Assembly (NCBI GenBank): GCA_002245135.1
Contig: NGBS01000583.1
Coordinates: forward strand, 372,001 to 436,000
Reading direction: 5' to 3'
DNA: 64,000 nt
Origin: Proteromonas lacertae
Taxonomy: Eukaryota > Sar > Bigyra > Opalinata > Proteromonadidae
The position numbers and the translations under genes are program-made. The notes beneath the pieces were generated by a model. The model was not told the origin of the DNA. It did not search any database and saw only the letters and a list, made by a program, of their open reading frames with translations. This document shows positions 1 through 12,563 of the stretch, one piece after another (position 1 is the first letter of the stretch; each line of letters opens with the position of its first letter).

Positions 1-2988
1 TATCTGTTAAGAATAAGTTGGAGTCAAATAGTTCGTCTATTGATACATCTGTATATGTAAATATTTGTAAGGAAGTAAAAGATTGGTGTGATACACATTC
101 AACTGAGAATACTAACTATGATGAAGCTGATGTAATTCAAGCTAAGATAAAAACTACAGAAAAGGAATTAAGAATTAGTATACAGATCAGTGAATTGAGA
201 AGCGAATTGTATTATATATATATCACTTTTATCTTAATAATAGTGATAAATTAAAGAATGAAGTTAAACAAATTAATGATATTGATGTTAAAGAATATAT
301 TTTTAACATTGAAGATAATGAAAGAGAATTGAATGAGATGAATGTGAAAACAACAACAATAAAAAAATGTAACGAGTGTATGGAAAGAATAGAAAAAATA
401 AATAATGATCTTCATTTGTACATTAAAAAAATAAGGGATATAAAAAAGGATTTTGATTCATTACATTCAATCTAGTATGTCTATTTGTATTATATTGATA
501 AATAGTAATGAATATGATAATCAGCTGAAATTATGCCCAAATAATTACAGTTTAACTGATTATCGTAACTTATTAGAAGAAATGAGTCAGTGGATTGAAA
601 AGCACACTATCTATAATTGTACAAGTGAAGAAATCAATAAAATGATTAGAAGATTAAAAGAAAAAAGCGAAACATTACCATCAGAAATAGATAAATTGAA
701 TGAAATTAATGATTTAATCACTCAAATCAAGTTTTCAATATCACAATTGAATAATAGGATAAAAGAGAATAACAAACAATACGACTTATCTGATTTTGAA
801 GAATCTTTTAAGAGATTATATAAATCTGTTGGGAAATTGAATGTGAACAAGTCAGACATTGATAAATGTTATGAACTACTATCTAGTATTGATGATGAAA
901 ATGAAAAATTACTGTCTTATTTGAAAGACAAAGATACAATTTCCTCGATTATTAATTCTATTGAAGCAGTGATTATATCATGTGAATCTGATTTGACTGA
1001 AGGCAGATACAAATCATTACAATCATTTGAGGAGAAAATAAGCACAGTTTCTGGTTGGATAAAGAAGAATCCTTTGAAGAGTAAAACTGCGCTATCAGAG
1101 TATTCAAAAAGGTCAGAAGAAATAGAAAGAATAAGAAATGAAATGGATTCGCAATTGGATGTGTTGGATCATCAAAATAAGATTATTAATAAATTGTATA
1201 TTTATTGTAAATTAAAATTAATTATTCAAAATAGGAATGGAATGAAAAAACAAGAAGAATATAGAGATTGTGTTTCTTTTGTTGAATATGTAAATATAAT
1301 TATCGATAAGGCTGGAAACATAAACAATTTGACTGAAGTAACAAAATTATATAATGAACTACCTAGATGTTTTAATCTACATCAGCAGATAAATAACAAT
1401 TTGTATATAATATACAATGTTTTAATATGATTTAGAGAAAAGTACAAAGTATTATATAACAACTTAATTAAGATGATGAAAAAGAATAAAACTAGCTACA
1501 CAGAAATTGATAACTTTTATCAAGAAATTGTATCAAAAACTAATCCTTTTCAGTTTAAAACAACAGCATTATCACAATTCATAGAAGTTGATCAAAGATT
1601 CACAATAATGTTGATAAAATTAAATGAAAAAATAGATGAATATAGATATTACCTTCTAAATTCTATTTATACAACTCAAATAAATGTATTCACAAGCGAT
1701 TTAAAAGCAGTGAATAAATACTCTGATGATTTGCTTCGATTTAATTCACAATTAACAATGAGACAAACGACAATGTCAACGATGAGGAGAACTATTAGTT
1801 CATTAAATGTAGAATCATTATATTCTTCACTTAGAATATTTAATAGATTATATGTATTATTTCTATTACTATAAAATAATTATAATGTATATATAGATTA
1901 TATGGAAATCTTCATTTGATGAAATAGTAAATAATATACAGTGTTTACTTTCCAATTCTCATTCAAATTATAAAATATATAGTAAATATGTATCCTTTCC
2001 AAAAGATTTTCAATCTGCTCTTGAAAATTATGAAGAAGAATCAATTAAACTAAAGGCAATAGCTGATGCAAAATCACTTTGTAGTAAAATAGAAATGTTT
2101 GATAAGACTAATACTGTATGAAATATAATTTTCATATGATTTGCCATAGGAGATAATAAATGAGTATATAAACAAATCCTTTAACAAAGTAAAGAATTAT
2201 GAGTATATGATTATTATTTTGTAATTTAAATAGAAATCAATTCAATAAAATGGCTCAGCAAACTCCAATCTTAAAAGAATATATCGAAAATGAGATTTAC
2301 TGTGATTATACAATAGAAACACCAATAGATTTATTGAAGCAAGAAGATGATCTTAAAAATCATGAAGACATATTAATAGTATGAAGTATTATCATTATTA
2401 TACCTAGAAAAGAAGGGATGAATATTATCAAAATCTAGAAAAGACGTATAAAAAATTCTATAAAATGAATTACAATATTACTAATCCCATATTTGATAAA
2501 GATGATTTTGCATTATCAATTAAAAGATGTACAAGTGGTTATGTTAATTTACTGTTCAAACAAAGCCAAACTATGAATCTTATGTATGTAATAATTAGTT
2601 ATATTATTATTTTTCTTTGAATAGAATAAGAGAATATTTACCAGTAGTTAATGAATTGTTTCAAATTATGAAGATTGATACAAGTGAATTGTTCTTTTCT
2701 ATATATCCAAGAATAACAAAAATTTGGCTAGTTAACTGTATAGATGTAGTATTTGAAAAATACAGATCCTTGTGCTTTTGTTATAAAGAAAAAATAGAGC
2801 TATACAAACAAATAATTATACTCATTTCAGAAATTGATAGTAAAAAAGCTGAAAACAATGTAATAGTTAGATATTCGTTTGGTGATGAAGATTTTAAAAA
2901 TAATCTAGACAAAGCTGTTATAACAATGAAAAATGAGGATTTAAGGAATTTAAAAAAGAATTTTAACAGAATTGTTAATATGTTTTAA
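1..2988 (+). CDS. Hsp70-lid-like tandem repeat protein A (5' partial)
   Basis: 3' part of a large multi-exon gene that begins upstream of the window. Conceptual splicing of introns such as 209-243 and 475-505 joins a chain of about 60-90-residue helical units. Several contain a W-type motif (DWCDTH near position 90, QWIEKH near 590, GWIKKN near 1050) followed by an acidic/Lys-rich helix. The first unit (NKLES, then Cys, Trp, ending SEL) parallels the Hsp70 C-terminal lid pattern (N-LESY ... C-E--W-L--N ... E-Y--K--EL ... KLY). No signal peptide or membrane helix is visible, so it is probably cytosolic. It ends NRIVNMF-TAA. The neighbour at 3111 is a paralogue in the same orientation. Function is unknown. 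Seen: exons and motifs. Inferred: kinship to the Hsp70 lid. Alternative: generic spectrin-like coiled helices. Confidence 0.6.
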
Positions 2989-3059
2989 TTTATAAAAATA
3001 ATATTAATAGTAACAACCAATTAATTCACTAAATTGTTGTTGTGTATTTTTTTGTCAAA

Positions 3060-3068
3060 CCTCAAGCC
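3060..3068. promoter_or_regulatory. TCAAGCC element upstream of lid-repeat gene B
   Basis: CCTCAAGCC lies about 45 nt before ATG 3111. The same core occurs inverted before the paralogue start at 17988 (about 18013-18020). Confidence 0.4.
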
Positions 3069-3110
3069 GAAATCCAACCAAAATTATAAAAATTCTATAT
3101 TTTACCCTCT

Positions 3111-6100
3111 ATGGATAGCTTCTTGAGAGAAGCATCAGAATTAAAAAAAGACACTGGTTTGGAGGTTCCTCCTAAAAGAGTTGAAGTTGCTAAGAATAAG
3201 ATAGGTGATTCAAGAACAAGGGACTTTGAAGGATTGAGAAAACGTCTAATTGTATAATCTAAACATTAATATTACAATTATATTAGAGAATGAGGAAAAT
3301 GTACTGCTGTAAAAGAGTATATGAAGATCTTATGTATAATTTACAGTTACTACATCTTAGAAATTATGCGCTTGGAATTAAAGGTGATCATATCCGGAGA
3401 TTTAGAGAGATGCAACAGAAAATTGTTGAATATGATGAAATCGATGCTAGCACTGATGAGATTGATGATATTATGGATATTATTACTGTTATTATAGAAA
3501 ATTATGAACTTTTAGATAAAATGAGAGGATTTTATCAAATTCAAGTGTATAATGTATTAAATGAGTTATAATAGAAGCAAATTTACAGATTTGTATAGTA
3601 ATTATGCAGGTAGAATACCAGACAACATAACGCTATATTATAATAAACTTAAATCATATGGATTTAGAGATAATAACAGTGAAAACCTAACAAACCAATT
3701 TATTGAATTGAAAGAATATACAAACAGAATGGAAGTATTAATTTGTCTTATCTAAATAAATAGCATTTGGCTGTGACTTTTGACATGAATAAGTTCAACA
3801 GGATAAAGTATTATACACTCATATTTCTATTCTATTTTAGAGATGAATATCAAAGCTTAATTCGACAATGTGAAAAATCAATACTACATAATTTAGTTAT
3901 ACAATCTCATAGATTAATCTTAGAAAATGTAAATCAATATGTTCGATTAAACCCACTAAATGAAGATAATACAAATGATTATAAAGAAAAATTGAGATTG
4001 ATCGATGATAATTTAAACATATTGAAAGTTGTTTATCAAAATGGAGATAGAATTGTAAGAGTGTTGTATATATATCTTAATATATATTTTTAATAGAGAT
4101 GAACTGCAAAGATTATATAGTAAATGTCCTCCCACAATTCAGTCTTATTTCCCTGAGCATAATACTTATATACAAACTTGTTGTAATAAAGACTATTCAA
4201 GAATTAGTAATAGTGAAATTACTAAACTCGTAACTGATTCTAATGTTATTAAATATACTGTCGATGTATAGATTATTATTGATATTAATAATAGAACCGA
4301 TTAGATAATGTAAAAGAATTGAAATCCAAATTGTATTTTATTATTTATAGTTTTTAATTAATAGTAATACTATAATGAATAATTATGATAGAGTTAAAAG
4401 TTCTCTTAATAACAGTAGTATTGTTTACCATTATAACAATCTTATCCAACAAATGAAAGTATTTGATAATTATAATGATGTTACTGCCACATTTATTAAT
4501 ACTTTTCAATCCAAATTGAATGATTTTGAAGAGGTTATTCATTTTAATGAAAGTAAAGGAAATGGAGATGAAGCATTAAATATTCTTATACATATCCAAG
4601 AACAAATGTATATATATTTATATTTGTCATATTAATATATTAATAGAGAAAAATATGAAAATATCAAATTGCAGTATAAAAATATGAATTTTAATTCTTA
4701 CAAATCATCATATGAAGGTGTGTGTAGTTGGTATAGAAGCAATATAACTAATCCTGATAGAGTTATAGTATCTGAAGCAAAAGAAAAGAAACAGAAAATA
4801 GATGATATAATTCTGAAAGTTTTGGTATATTTTATTTTATATTTAAAATTTATATATTTTGTATGTATAGTACAGAGTTGCTAAAGCAGATATGGAAGAA
4901 TTAAATATCTTTTATGAAGATTGTAGACAGCGCGGAGTTAATGTAAGTGGAATTAATATGAGAGAAATATTTCCTGTTGATATTTTGGATGATTTATTTG
5001 AACGTAAAAGCAAAGATATTTCATTTTATGAGGATATGTTACATGATATACAGTCTGTGCATGATAATTTAAGAGTATTATCAGAATCTAGTGTTACAAC
5101 TATAGTGAATGAGATTAGTAGTTTATTGTATGTTTGTATTTAGTATATATTTGTAATAGAAACAGTTTTTATTATAAATATAATGATAATTCTTCAATCA
5201 GAGAACTGCCTCAATTAAGATCAGCTTATGATGAAATAGTTGAATGGGTTAGAATCCATAACAATAACAATAACACATCTAAAGATGAAGCTGAAGAAAC
5301 GCTCAACAAAATGAAAAGATTAATTGCTGATTTAGAGGTATAGATATGTATGTATATTTCTGATTAGTCGATAATAAGGAAACATAAGGTGGAAAATGAA
5401 TTGTATTCTTATTTATTGTTTATTCTCATAGTAATAAACTTGTGACAAAGTATCCTGGTGGAAATGATTCTATAATTCCTGAACATCAACAATTAATAGA
5501 TGAATATATGAATATGGATTATCATAAGATAGATGATAATCAATTTGAACGAATGATATTAAGAATAAGGAATCTAAGTCAAGTTATATCATCAAAGATT
5601 GATCAATCAATTGAATTGTCTAGTAGAATGTATAAATTATTGTTATATATTTGATCATATAGTAATGAAATAAAACAAAAATATCAAAATTGTAGAAATA
5701 GAGGGATTATTCTACAAGATTTAGATGTTTATTATAATAAACTATCAGATTATGAAAGGAAAATAAGAAAATATGAAATTAATAATAATGATATTCAAAA
5801 TATAGATGAAGAAATTAACAGTTTAAGTCATAAAATTGATGAAAAAGAAGAGGAGTACAATAATAAGACTAAAATAATGATGGAGGAATTGGCTGGATTA
5901 TTGTATAAACTAAATGTATATAATATCTTCAAATAGACAAGACTTCTACAGTTTAGGTTGTTCAAAAATTGTAAGAGATCATATAAAAGAATGTAATGAT
6001 TATTTTGAAGTATATGAAAGTGTTAATAGTTGGTTTCAAAGTCATCAAGCTGATACTATTAGCAAACAGGATGTTGAAGAAAAGTTGAAAGAAATGAAGA

Positions 6101-8898
6101 AATTTTTTAATAAATTAATGTTACAAAGTGATATTTGGGAATTATCATCAAAATTGTATATTTCATTATATTTTTTAACTCTAATTTTTTGTTATAGAAA
6201 TAAAATAAGTGAATTGATTAAAAGAGAAAAACAAAAGTATTTGAACATTAGTTATAGTGATTATGTAAATAATTGTGAATTATTCAGTAAAAGACTGTCT
6301 AAATTGGATATAAATCGAAGTAGTAAAACAGAAATAAGAAATTTAAAAACAGAAGTGGAAAAATTGGAGAATAATCTAAATGGATATATTCGACAGTGTG
6401 ATACTATCATTCCAATATTAGAAAATATTAAAAGTGAATTGTATATATATATATATATATTAATTATATATTATTTAGAAATAAAATATATGGAGTATTA
6501 GAAAAGAACAGACGTAGATATAATCTTGAAAAGGAAATAACTGAATATCGATCATTGAATACTTGGTTTGAATCATGTAATGGAAGTAATCTGGCTAAGC
6601 TGACAAAGGAAAGTTGTGACAGTAAACTGAATGAAGCAAAGCAAATAACTGAAAGTCTGATTAAATCTATACAAGAAGGAAAGAAGTTAGAAAATTGTCA
6701 TAAAGATAGAGTTGATGAATTGTATCAATTGTTGTTATATTATTATTATTAGACAAAAGTTTATTACCAAAATAAACAAATCAAAATATAATGTTTCACT
6801 ATTCAAATCAAAATGTAATGAAATACAGAAATTGTTGAATGAAAAAACTCCTCTAAATTCAGGTTTAGATGATTATATTAAAATAAAGAATGATATTGAT
6901 GAACTTGTTGATAAATTCTGTGCATTTACCGAAGAAAGAAAAAAGGTACAAACTGCTATTACGAATATGAATAATAAATTGTATTTTTTATTCTCCTTAT
7001 TTATGTATATCAATAGATCCGAATTTAATAATTTAGTTGAAACTTACCCAACAAATTTAGCAATAAAGAACAACTCACCAGGAGTAGAGAATATAAGTAA
7101 ATGGTTAAGAGCTAATACAATAAATTCAAATTCTCCATTAAGTGAATATGGAAAGAGATTATCTCAATTAAAAGAAATATTACAAAAGGTGAATGATGCA
7201 ATAGATGCATCAATGAGACAAGAACAATTGGTTAAAGAGATAAACATAAAAGTTCGACAATACAAAAATAATAAGGAGGTATATAACTATTTGAATCAAT
7301 TACTGAATAAACTGAAGAATATAAGCGAAGTAAATAATGTTCAAAGAAATTTATCAGAATTAGAAAACTGTTATGAAAAGAAACAAATTATTATTGGAAA
7401 AATGTATTATGCATCATTATTTATCTTCATTTAATAGAAACAAATTTTGTAGTTTATTTGATTATTTAAGCAGTCGACGTGCTTCAATAGATGCAGATGT
7501 AAAACGATATTATAATTCAATTAAATCAGATTTACATATGTTTGATTTGTCAAACAACACTCTAGAATCATATGAAGCGAAACTAGAAGATATTAAAAGA
7601 ATGATGAATCTCATAAAACAAAATGTAAAGATTTATCAAATGAGATTAATAATAAATACACACGAAACTCAAATATACTTTTATTCTGAAGAGTATAATC
7701 ATTTGTATCCTGATGAACCAATTGCATATCCAGAATCATATAATGATTTTACAATGAGCCATTCTATATACAGAGCTCAGGAGAGTAATATAACAGATAA
7801 AATGAACGATTCAATCAACAGATTTAATATTGTTTATCATACATATCATAATAAAATATTGGAATTACAGGAGAATATTAAAATGATAATGGATAATATG
7901 AAAAGTAAATACAGTAATAATTTTAAAACAATTAGTAAATTGAATAGTAATGCATTACCACCAACCTTTTATCAGGATTTTACTGCCATTATAGATAATC
8001 CATCGAACAGTTTAACTGTTTGTAATAGACAATATGAACTTGCATTAGAGTATAAAAATATATTAGATGAAGCAATTGATGAATATTATTCCAATAAAAC
8101 TTCTGTTATTACAAAGTTGCAAAATGAAATTGCTACATTAGCCCAACAAGTACCAATACTAAGAGATGATTATAATAGTATTGATTTCAATTTAGAAGGT
8201 CGAAATACTCAATATTTAGCTGATTTTGAACTAAGATTAGTTGATTTAAAGAAACAATTTATAGAAAAAAGAAACAAGTATTACAACGAATCTTTAGCTC
8301 CATATTATATCAAGATGTACTGTTCATTATATCGTCAAAACTATACCCCTAATACTGATTTACACAACTTCATCAAAAATGTTACAATACCATATAGTTA
8401 TGAAAGATATAGAAGACAATGTGGTTTGTTTAGATATTTGTATATATTTATTATTATTATTAATATTATTATTGTATTTAGGTGTAACACATATTTACCA
8501 TGTGCTATTACGTTGTTTCAAATTTTAGCTATTAAAGATGAAAAGAGAGTGTGTAATGAAGTAATGCCCAAAATGTATAATGAGATAATGAGTGTAGTTG
8601 ATTTGAAAGATATTGATGCAATGTTCTTTAAATATCAGAATTTATATAATAAGTTGATTAATTTGATAGGTATGTGTAGTAAATACGATTCATTAAAGTA
8701 TTAATTCAATCTAATATTTTATTTTCTAGGAGTTCAATTTTAAGTATGCAGTATGAATTGCAAAATCGTAATATAAAATTAAATTTCTCAGTTCCACAAT
8801 TGAATTCACACCAAAAGTTGACAATTGACATGAATAGTTTTGGTAAGATTATAGAAGATATGAAAAAAGCAAATAGTATTCTTAATTCATATAAATGA
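3111..8898 (+). CDS. Hsp70-lid-like tandem repeat protein B
   Basis: Complete gene of about 20 exons. The start is chosen because ATG 3111 opens an exon (MDSFLREASELKK) matching the first exon of the minus-strand paralogue ending at 12564, and because a TCAAGCC element lies 45 nt upstream. Most exons encode one repeat, starting N-x-[FL]-x-x-L and ending in Leu, and are bounded by introns of the same phase (TT|GTAT...TAG|A). W-type lid-like units occur as SWYRSN (about 4730), EWVRIH (5240), SWFQSH (6030), TWFESC (6560) and KWLRAN (7100). Another recurring module has the motif IPEHQQLI (about 5480). The last exon follows an intron starting GTGTAG near 8672 and ends ILNSYK-TGA. No enzymatic motif. 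The gene lies just upstream of the PPR gene and 2 kb from a lidless Hsp70. Role unknown; a helical scaffold or client-binding array is inference. Confidence 0.65.
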
Positions 8899-8977
8899 TG
8901 ATAATATTTTGATTAATCTTCCTATATATGAGTTTTTAATTTTTGGGTTTATCAAAAATATTTTTCATTGAACCAAA

Positions 8978-10843
8978 ATGTTACATAGCTTTTTCTCATT
9001 ATCTAGACAGTTTAGAGTTATCAATAGATTTTCATCTGTTAGAATACCTTGCATAAATCTTTTATGTAAGAGAAATTTCACAGAAACTATGTATGTTTTT
9101 GTATTTAGTTGTTTAGTGATGGTGAATTCAATTATTATTGCAACAGTATATGGCAAAAAGCACAAAATAATATAATAAGTAATTCAATAGTCTTAAAAAT
9201 AATAAAGTCGCCAAATGTTGCTTCTCAAACAGTTTATTGTCAATGCATGCAAGTATGTGATAATGCTCAGATGATAATCGAAACTTATAACAAAATAGTG
9301 CAAGTGGGCTTGATTCCTGATATTGCTACTTTAACTACATTAATATCTCGTTTATTCTGTTGTAAAGCAATAGAACAAGCAGAATATTTCTATATGAAAA
9401 TATCAGCTGAAATTATTCTCCCAATTAAATCATATCACGATATCTTATACTATGCAGCACTTCAAAAGGATTATATATTCATAGAGAAAGTAATAGATGA
9501 TATAATATCAAATCATGTAAATATCAGTCCTCAAATTTACTATTACATTGTACATGGTTGTTCAAATGATATTTCAGTTTTAACGGATCTATTTTCAAGA
9601 ATGATATCATATGGTGTATGTCCAAGGTATGAAGATTTATTATATTTATTTAAATATCAACCATATAAAAGTGATTCATTGTTATATGCATTAAGATACT
9701 TAAAATTTGCTGTTAATTCAAAGATTGATATTGATGAAAATATATTTTGTATTTACTTAAATAAAATCAGTAGAACACATCGAATGAGTATTAGTACTAA
9801 AATATCACTAGTAAAACAAATATTGGGATTAAAAAAGTTAAGAAATATTCCAGTAACTTGGCATTATTATAACTCACTAATGAATATGGCAAATGAGACT
9901 AAATCATTGAGATTTGGTAATCAAATATGGAATGAAATAATAAAAGCAAAAATTGAACCAAATGAAATATTATATGCAAATTATGTGAAATTGTTAGGAA
10001 GTTTAGGATTGCATGTTGAATGTGGGAAAATAATAGAAGAAATGCAAAGTAAAAGTATATATTATCTTTTATTCATATTTTGAATAGAATTATATGTATC
10101 AATTTATTTATGTAATTCACTATTACAAGCTTGTAGTTTCAATGGAAGATTTGATTTAGTTTATGAATTATATAAACAGTTTATTTCAAAGAACATTACA
10201 CCAAATATGACTACTTATTGTCATATTCTTTTTTGTCTTTCAAAGAATAGTAGTAATCACAAATTAGATAAGAAAAAGTATATGGAAACTATAATATCCT
10301 ATATATCTTATATTTTATCACATTATTCATATAATGATTTCTTTATAAGATATTCTATTTTGGCTTTATCAAAATACAATCTATTCGATTTTATTCGAAG
10401 TATTATATATGAATGCTAATAAGAATTTAATAAGAATAACATCTAATACTCTTCAATATGTATTTATCAATGCAATTGCTAGTGGTAATATTCAAATGGT
10501 TTCCAATCTGTTAAATGATATGAAAAATACAAGAGTTGAAATGTCAGTGAAAATGGGTAGAGTTTTGCTAAATACTTTTGAAACAAAGTTTAATGGAGTG
10601 TATATGTGTTATTATAAAGATTTATATAATAAGTTGTTAGAGTTGCATTGCGATATAGATAATGAGAATGCTGTTCACGCGAAGAATCTGATTCAGCATC
10701 TAGATCCAAAGAATGATATGTTATTGCCTAATCCAGATTTGAAGTATAATTCATTTGATGATTTATTGAATTATACAAAAGAAGGATCACTTGAAGCAAT
10801 ATTAGAAGAAGCTTTGAAACAATACCAGCTCCTTTTAAAATAG
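8978..10843 (+). CDS. PPR-type mitochondrial RNA-binding protein, with one frame break
   Basis: The N-terminus (MLHSFFSLSRQFRVINRFSS) is basic, Ser/Arg-rich and lacks acids, as a mitochondrial targeting peptide would be. After a roughly 26-nt intron near 9091 the protein is a chain of helix-turn-helix units typical of pentatricopeptide repeats (for example the unit with KIVQVGLIPDIATLTTLISR near 9290, and later EIIKAKIEPNEILYANYVKL). PPR proteins bind organellar RNA for processing, stability or translation. A second intron is at about 10052-10084. At about 10408 the frame shifts by one base inside a TATATAT run; the protein continues as NANKNLIRITSNTLQ and ends with TAG 10841-10843. The break looks like a short-repeat indel, since no intron of fitting length is available. 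The specific target RNA is unknown. Confidence 0.7.
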
Positions 10844-10925
10844 ATTATTTATATCTTAATTAAGCTGTTTTTGTTTGTAATATATGTCTGTAATATATGA
10901 AAAATCTACTGTAAAGTGTGAGAAG

Positions 10926-10936
10926 CTTGGCTTGAT
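10926..10936 (+). promoter_or_regulatory. GGCTTGA element upstream of the lidless Hsp70
   Basis: AGCTTGGCTTGA ends about 22 nt before the Hsp70 ATG. Shared core and spacing with the SRPK, AAA and lid-repeat genes. Confidence 0.4.
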
Positions 10937-10958
10937 TTAATTTTTAAAAAGAAAAATA

Positions 10959-12488
10959 ATGGAAGGTAGAATAGCAGGGATCGATTTAGGAACAACTTAT
11001 TCTTCATGTGGGGTTGTAAAAATAAATAAAGTAGAATTGGCCCCATTTAATAGTAGTGATTACAGAGAGCCATCTTGGTATCATTACAATGGCGCTTCAG
11101 AAATATATGGAAGTGCTGCAAAGGATAAAGCAGCAACAGAAATTGAGTTGTGTATGTATGATTCAAAGAGATTTATAGGTAAGACCTATAATGAAGTCAA
11201 AGAAAGATGTTGGAAGATATGTGAATGTAATAAATAGAGATGATAAAATTGTTTATGAAATAAAAAATAGTGAAAATCAATTATTAGGAACTTTCACTCC
11301 ACAGACTGTTCATGAAAAATTGTTGAAGAAATTCAAAAGGGATTTAGACTCATTCAATGGTGAACAGTTAACTAGAGCTGTAATAGGTATTCCAGCAACT
11401 TATAACAAAAGTCAAAGAGAAGCAACAATGAAAGCTGCTTTATGTGATACAACAAGTCCTAATGGAGTTAATACAGTTTATAAAAGTGTAAAACTAATAA
11501 AAGAGCCAGTAGCTGTAGCAATTTCATATTTATATGATTTATCAAATCCAGTAAATGTAACAAACAATTCAAAGATTTTAATTTATGACTTTGGTGGTGG
11601 TACATTTGATTTAGCATTAGTAGAATATGATAATGGTTATTTAAAAGTCATAGCAACAGATGGTAAAGATCATTTGGGAGGACAAGATATTACAAATGCT
11701 ATATACGAGTATTATGAGAAGAAATATAAAAAAGAAATAGAATCAAATGATATAATGAAAACTAAAAGGAAAAAAGGAAGATTATTGAAAGCATGTGAAG
11801 AAGTAAAGAAATTGTTTGTTGATGAAAATGCTGAAAATGGAACTTTAGATTTTGGTGATAGTGATGAATTAAGCTATGCTTTATTTGAAAGATTATCAGA
11901 TCCTTTTATAGATGACACAATTAAACTAACCAAAGACTTTTTGAAAAAGAATAGTGTAAAAGCAAATGAATTGTATAAAGTAATTGGAACAGGAGGTTCA
12001 AGCATGTTGAGAAATGTTAAAGAAAAATTGTCTAAAGTATTTACAAAAGATAAAATTCTTATAAGTAAAACACCATTTGAAGATGTTGCTAAAGGTGTTG
12101 TATTATACGGTTATAAGTTTATGCAACGTGAAACAATTGCTCCAATTGGTATTAGAGCAACAAGAGACAAGAAGAAGCGTTTTATAGAGATACTTCCAGT
12201 AGGAACAAAATGGGGTAAAACAATCACAGTAACTGGAGTAAATGATAATAAAGCACCTGATGCATTATTCAAGTTTTATGAATATGATCTATCTGAAGAG
12301 AATTATTTAGGGAAATTGATATTACCTTTTAGTGATAAATACAAGAATAAGAAATTAATTCTATTCAAGTGACATTGAAAGTGAAAATTAATAATTATGG
12401 TGAACTTGAAGCAACAGCAAGTTATGAAGATGGAGATGAGAAAAAAGTAATTATTCGTTTATTTAAAACTAAAGAAGATATTGAATGA
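10959..12488 (+). CDS. Divergent Hsp70-family ATPase lacking the lid subdomain, two frame breaks
   Basis: About 509 residues once the frame is followed across two single-base breaks (about 11199-11205 and 12345-12356). Hsp70 signatures: phosphate-1 GIDLGTTYSS at the N-terminus, IGIPATYNKSQREAT, connecting EPVAVAISYLYD, phosphate-2 IYDFGGGTFDLALVE and adenosine-binding GTGGSSMLRNV. A short beta substrate-binding domain follows (VTLKVKINNYGELEATASYE). The protein ends KTKEDIE-TGA, aligning with the linker at which canonical Hsp70 starts its helical lid (SKEDIE...), so the alpha lid (roughly 100 residues) is absent. Sequence after the stop is AT-rich and has no lid in any frame. A GGCTTGA element lies 25 nt upstream of the ATG. 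Genes with lid-like repeats flank it. Either a working lidless chaperone, or, if the breaks are real, a pseudogene. Confidence 0.82.
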
Positions 12489-12563
12489 ATTTAAACGTTA
12501 TTTTATTTTGATTTTTGTATTGTATGATATTTTCTAACACAAACAGAATTATAGGATAATTTT

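Noticed and set aside
1-2988. Spectrin or dystrophin identity for the repeat proteins
   Set aside because: Units are about 60-90 residues rather than about 106, and the Trp sits before a short loop as in the Hsp70 lid; not excluded without a profile search.
12361-12375. In-frame TGA in Hsp70 as evidence of a variant genetic code
   Set aside because: The protein resumes in another frame, not after read-through, and TGA, TAA and TAG all end other genes here.
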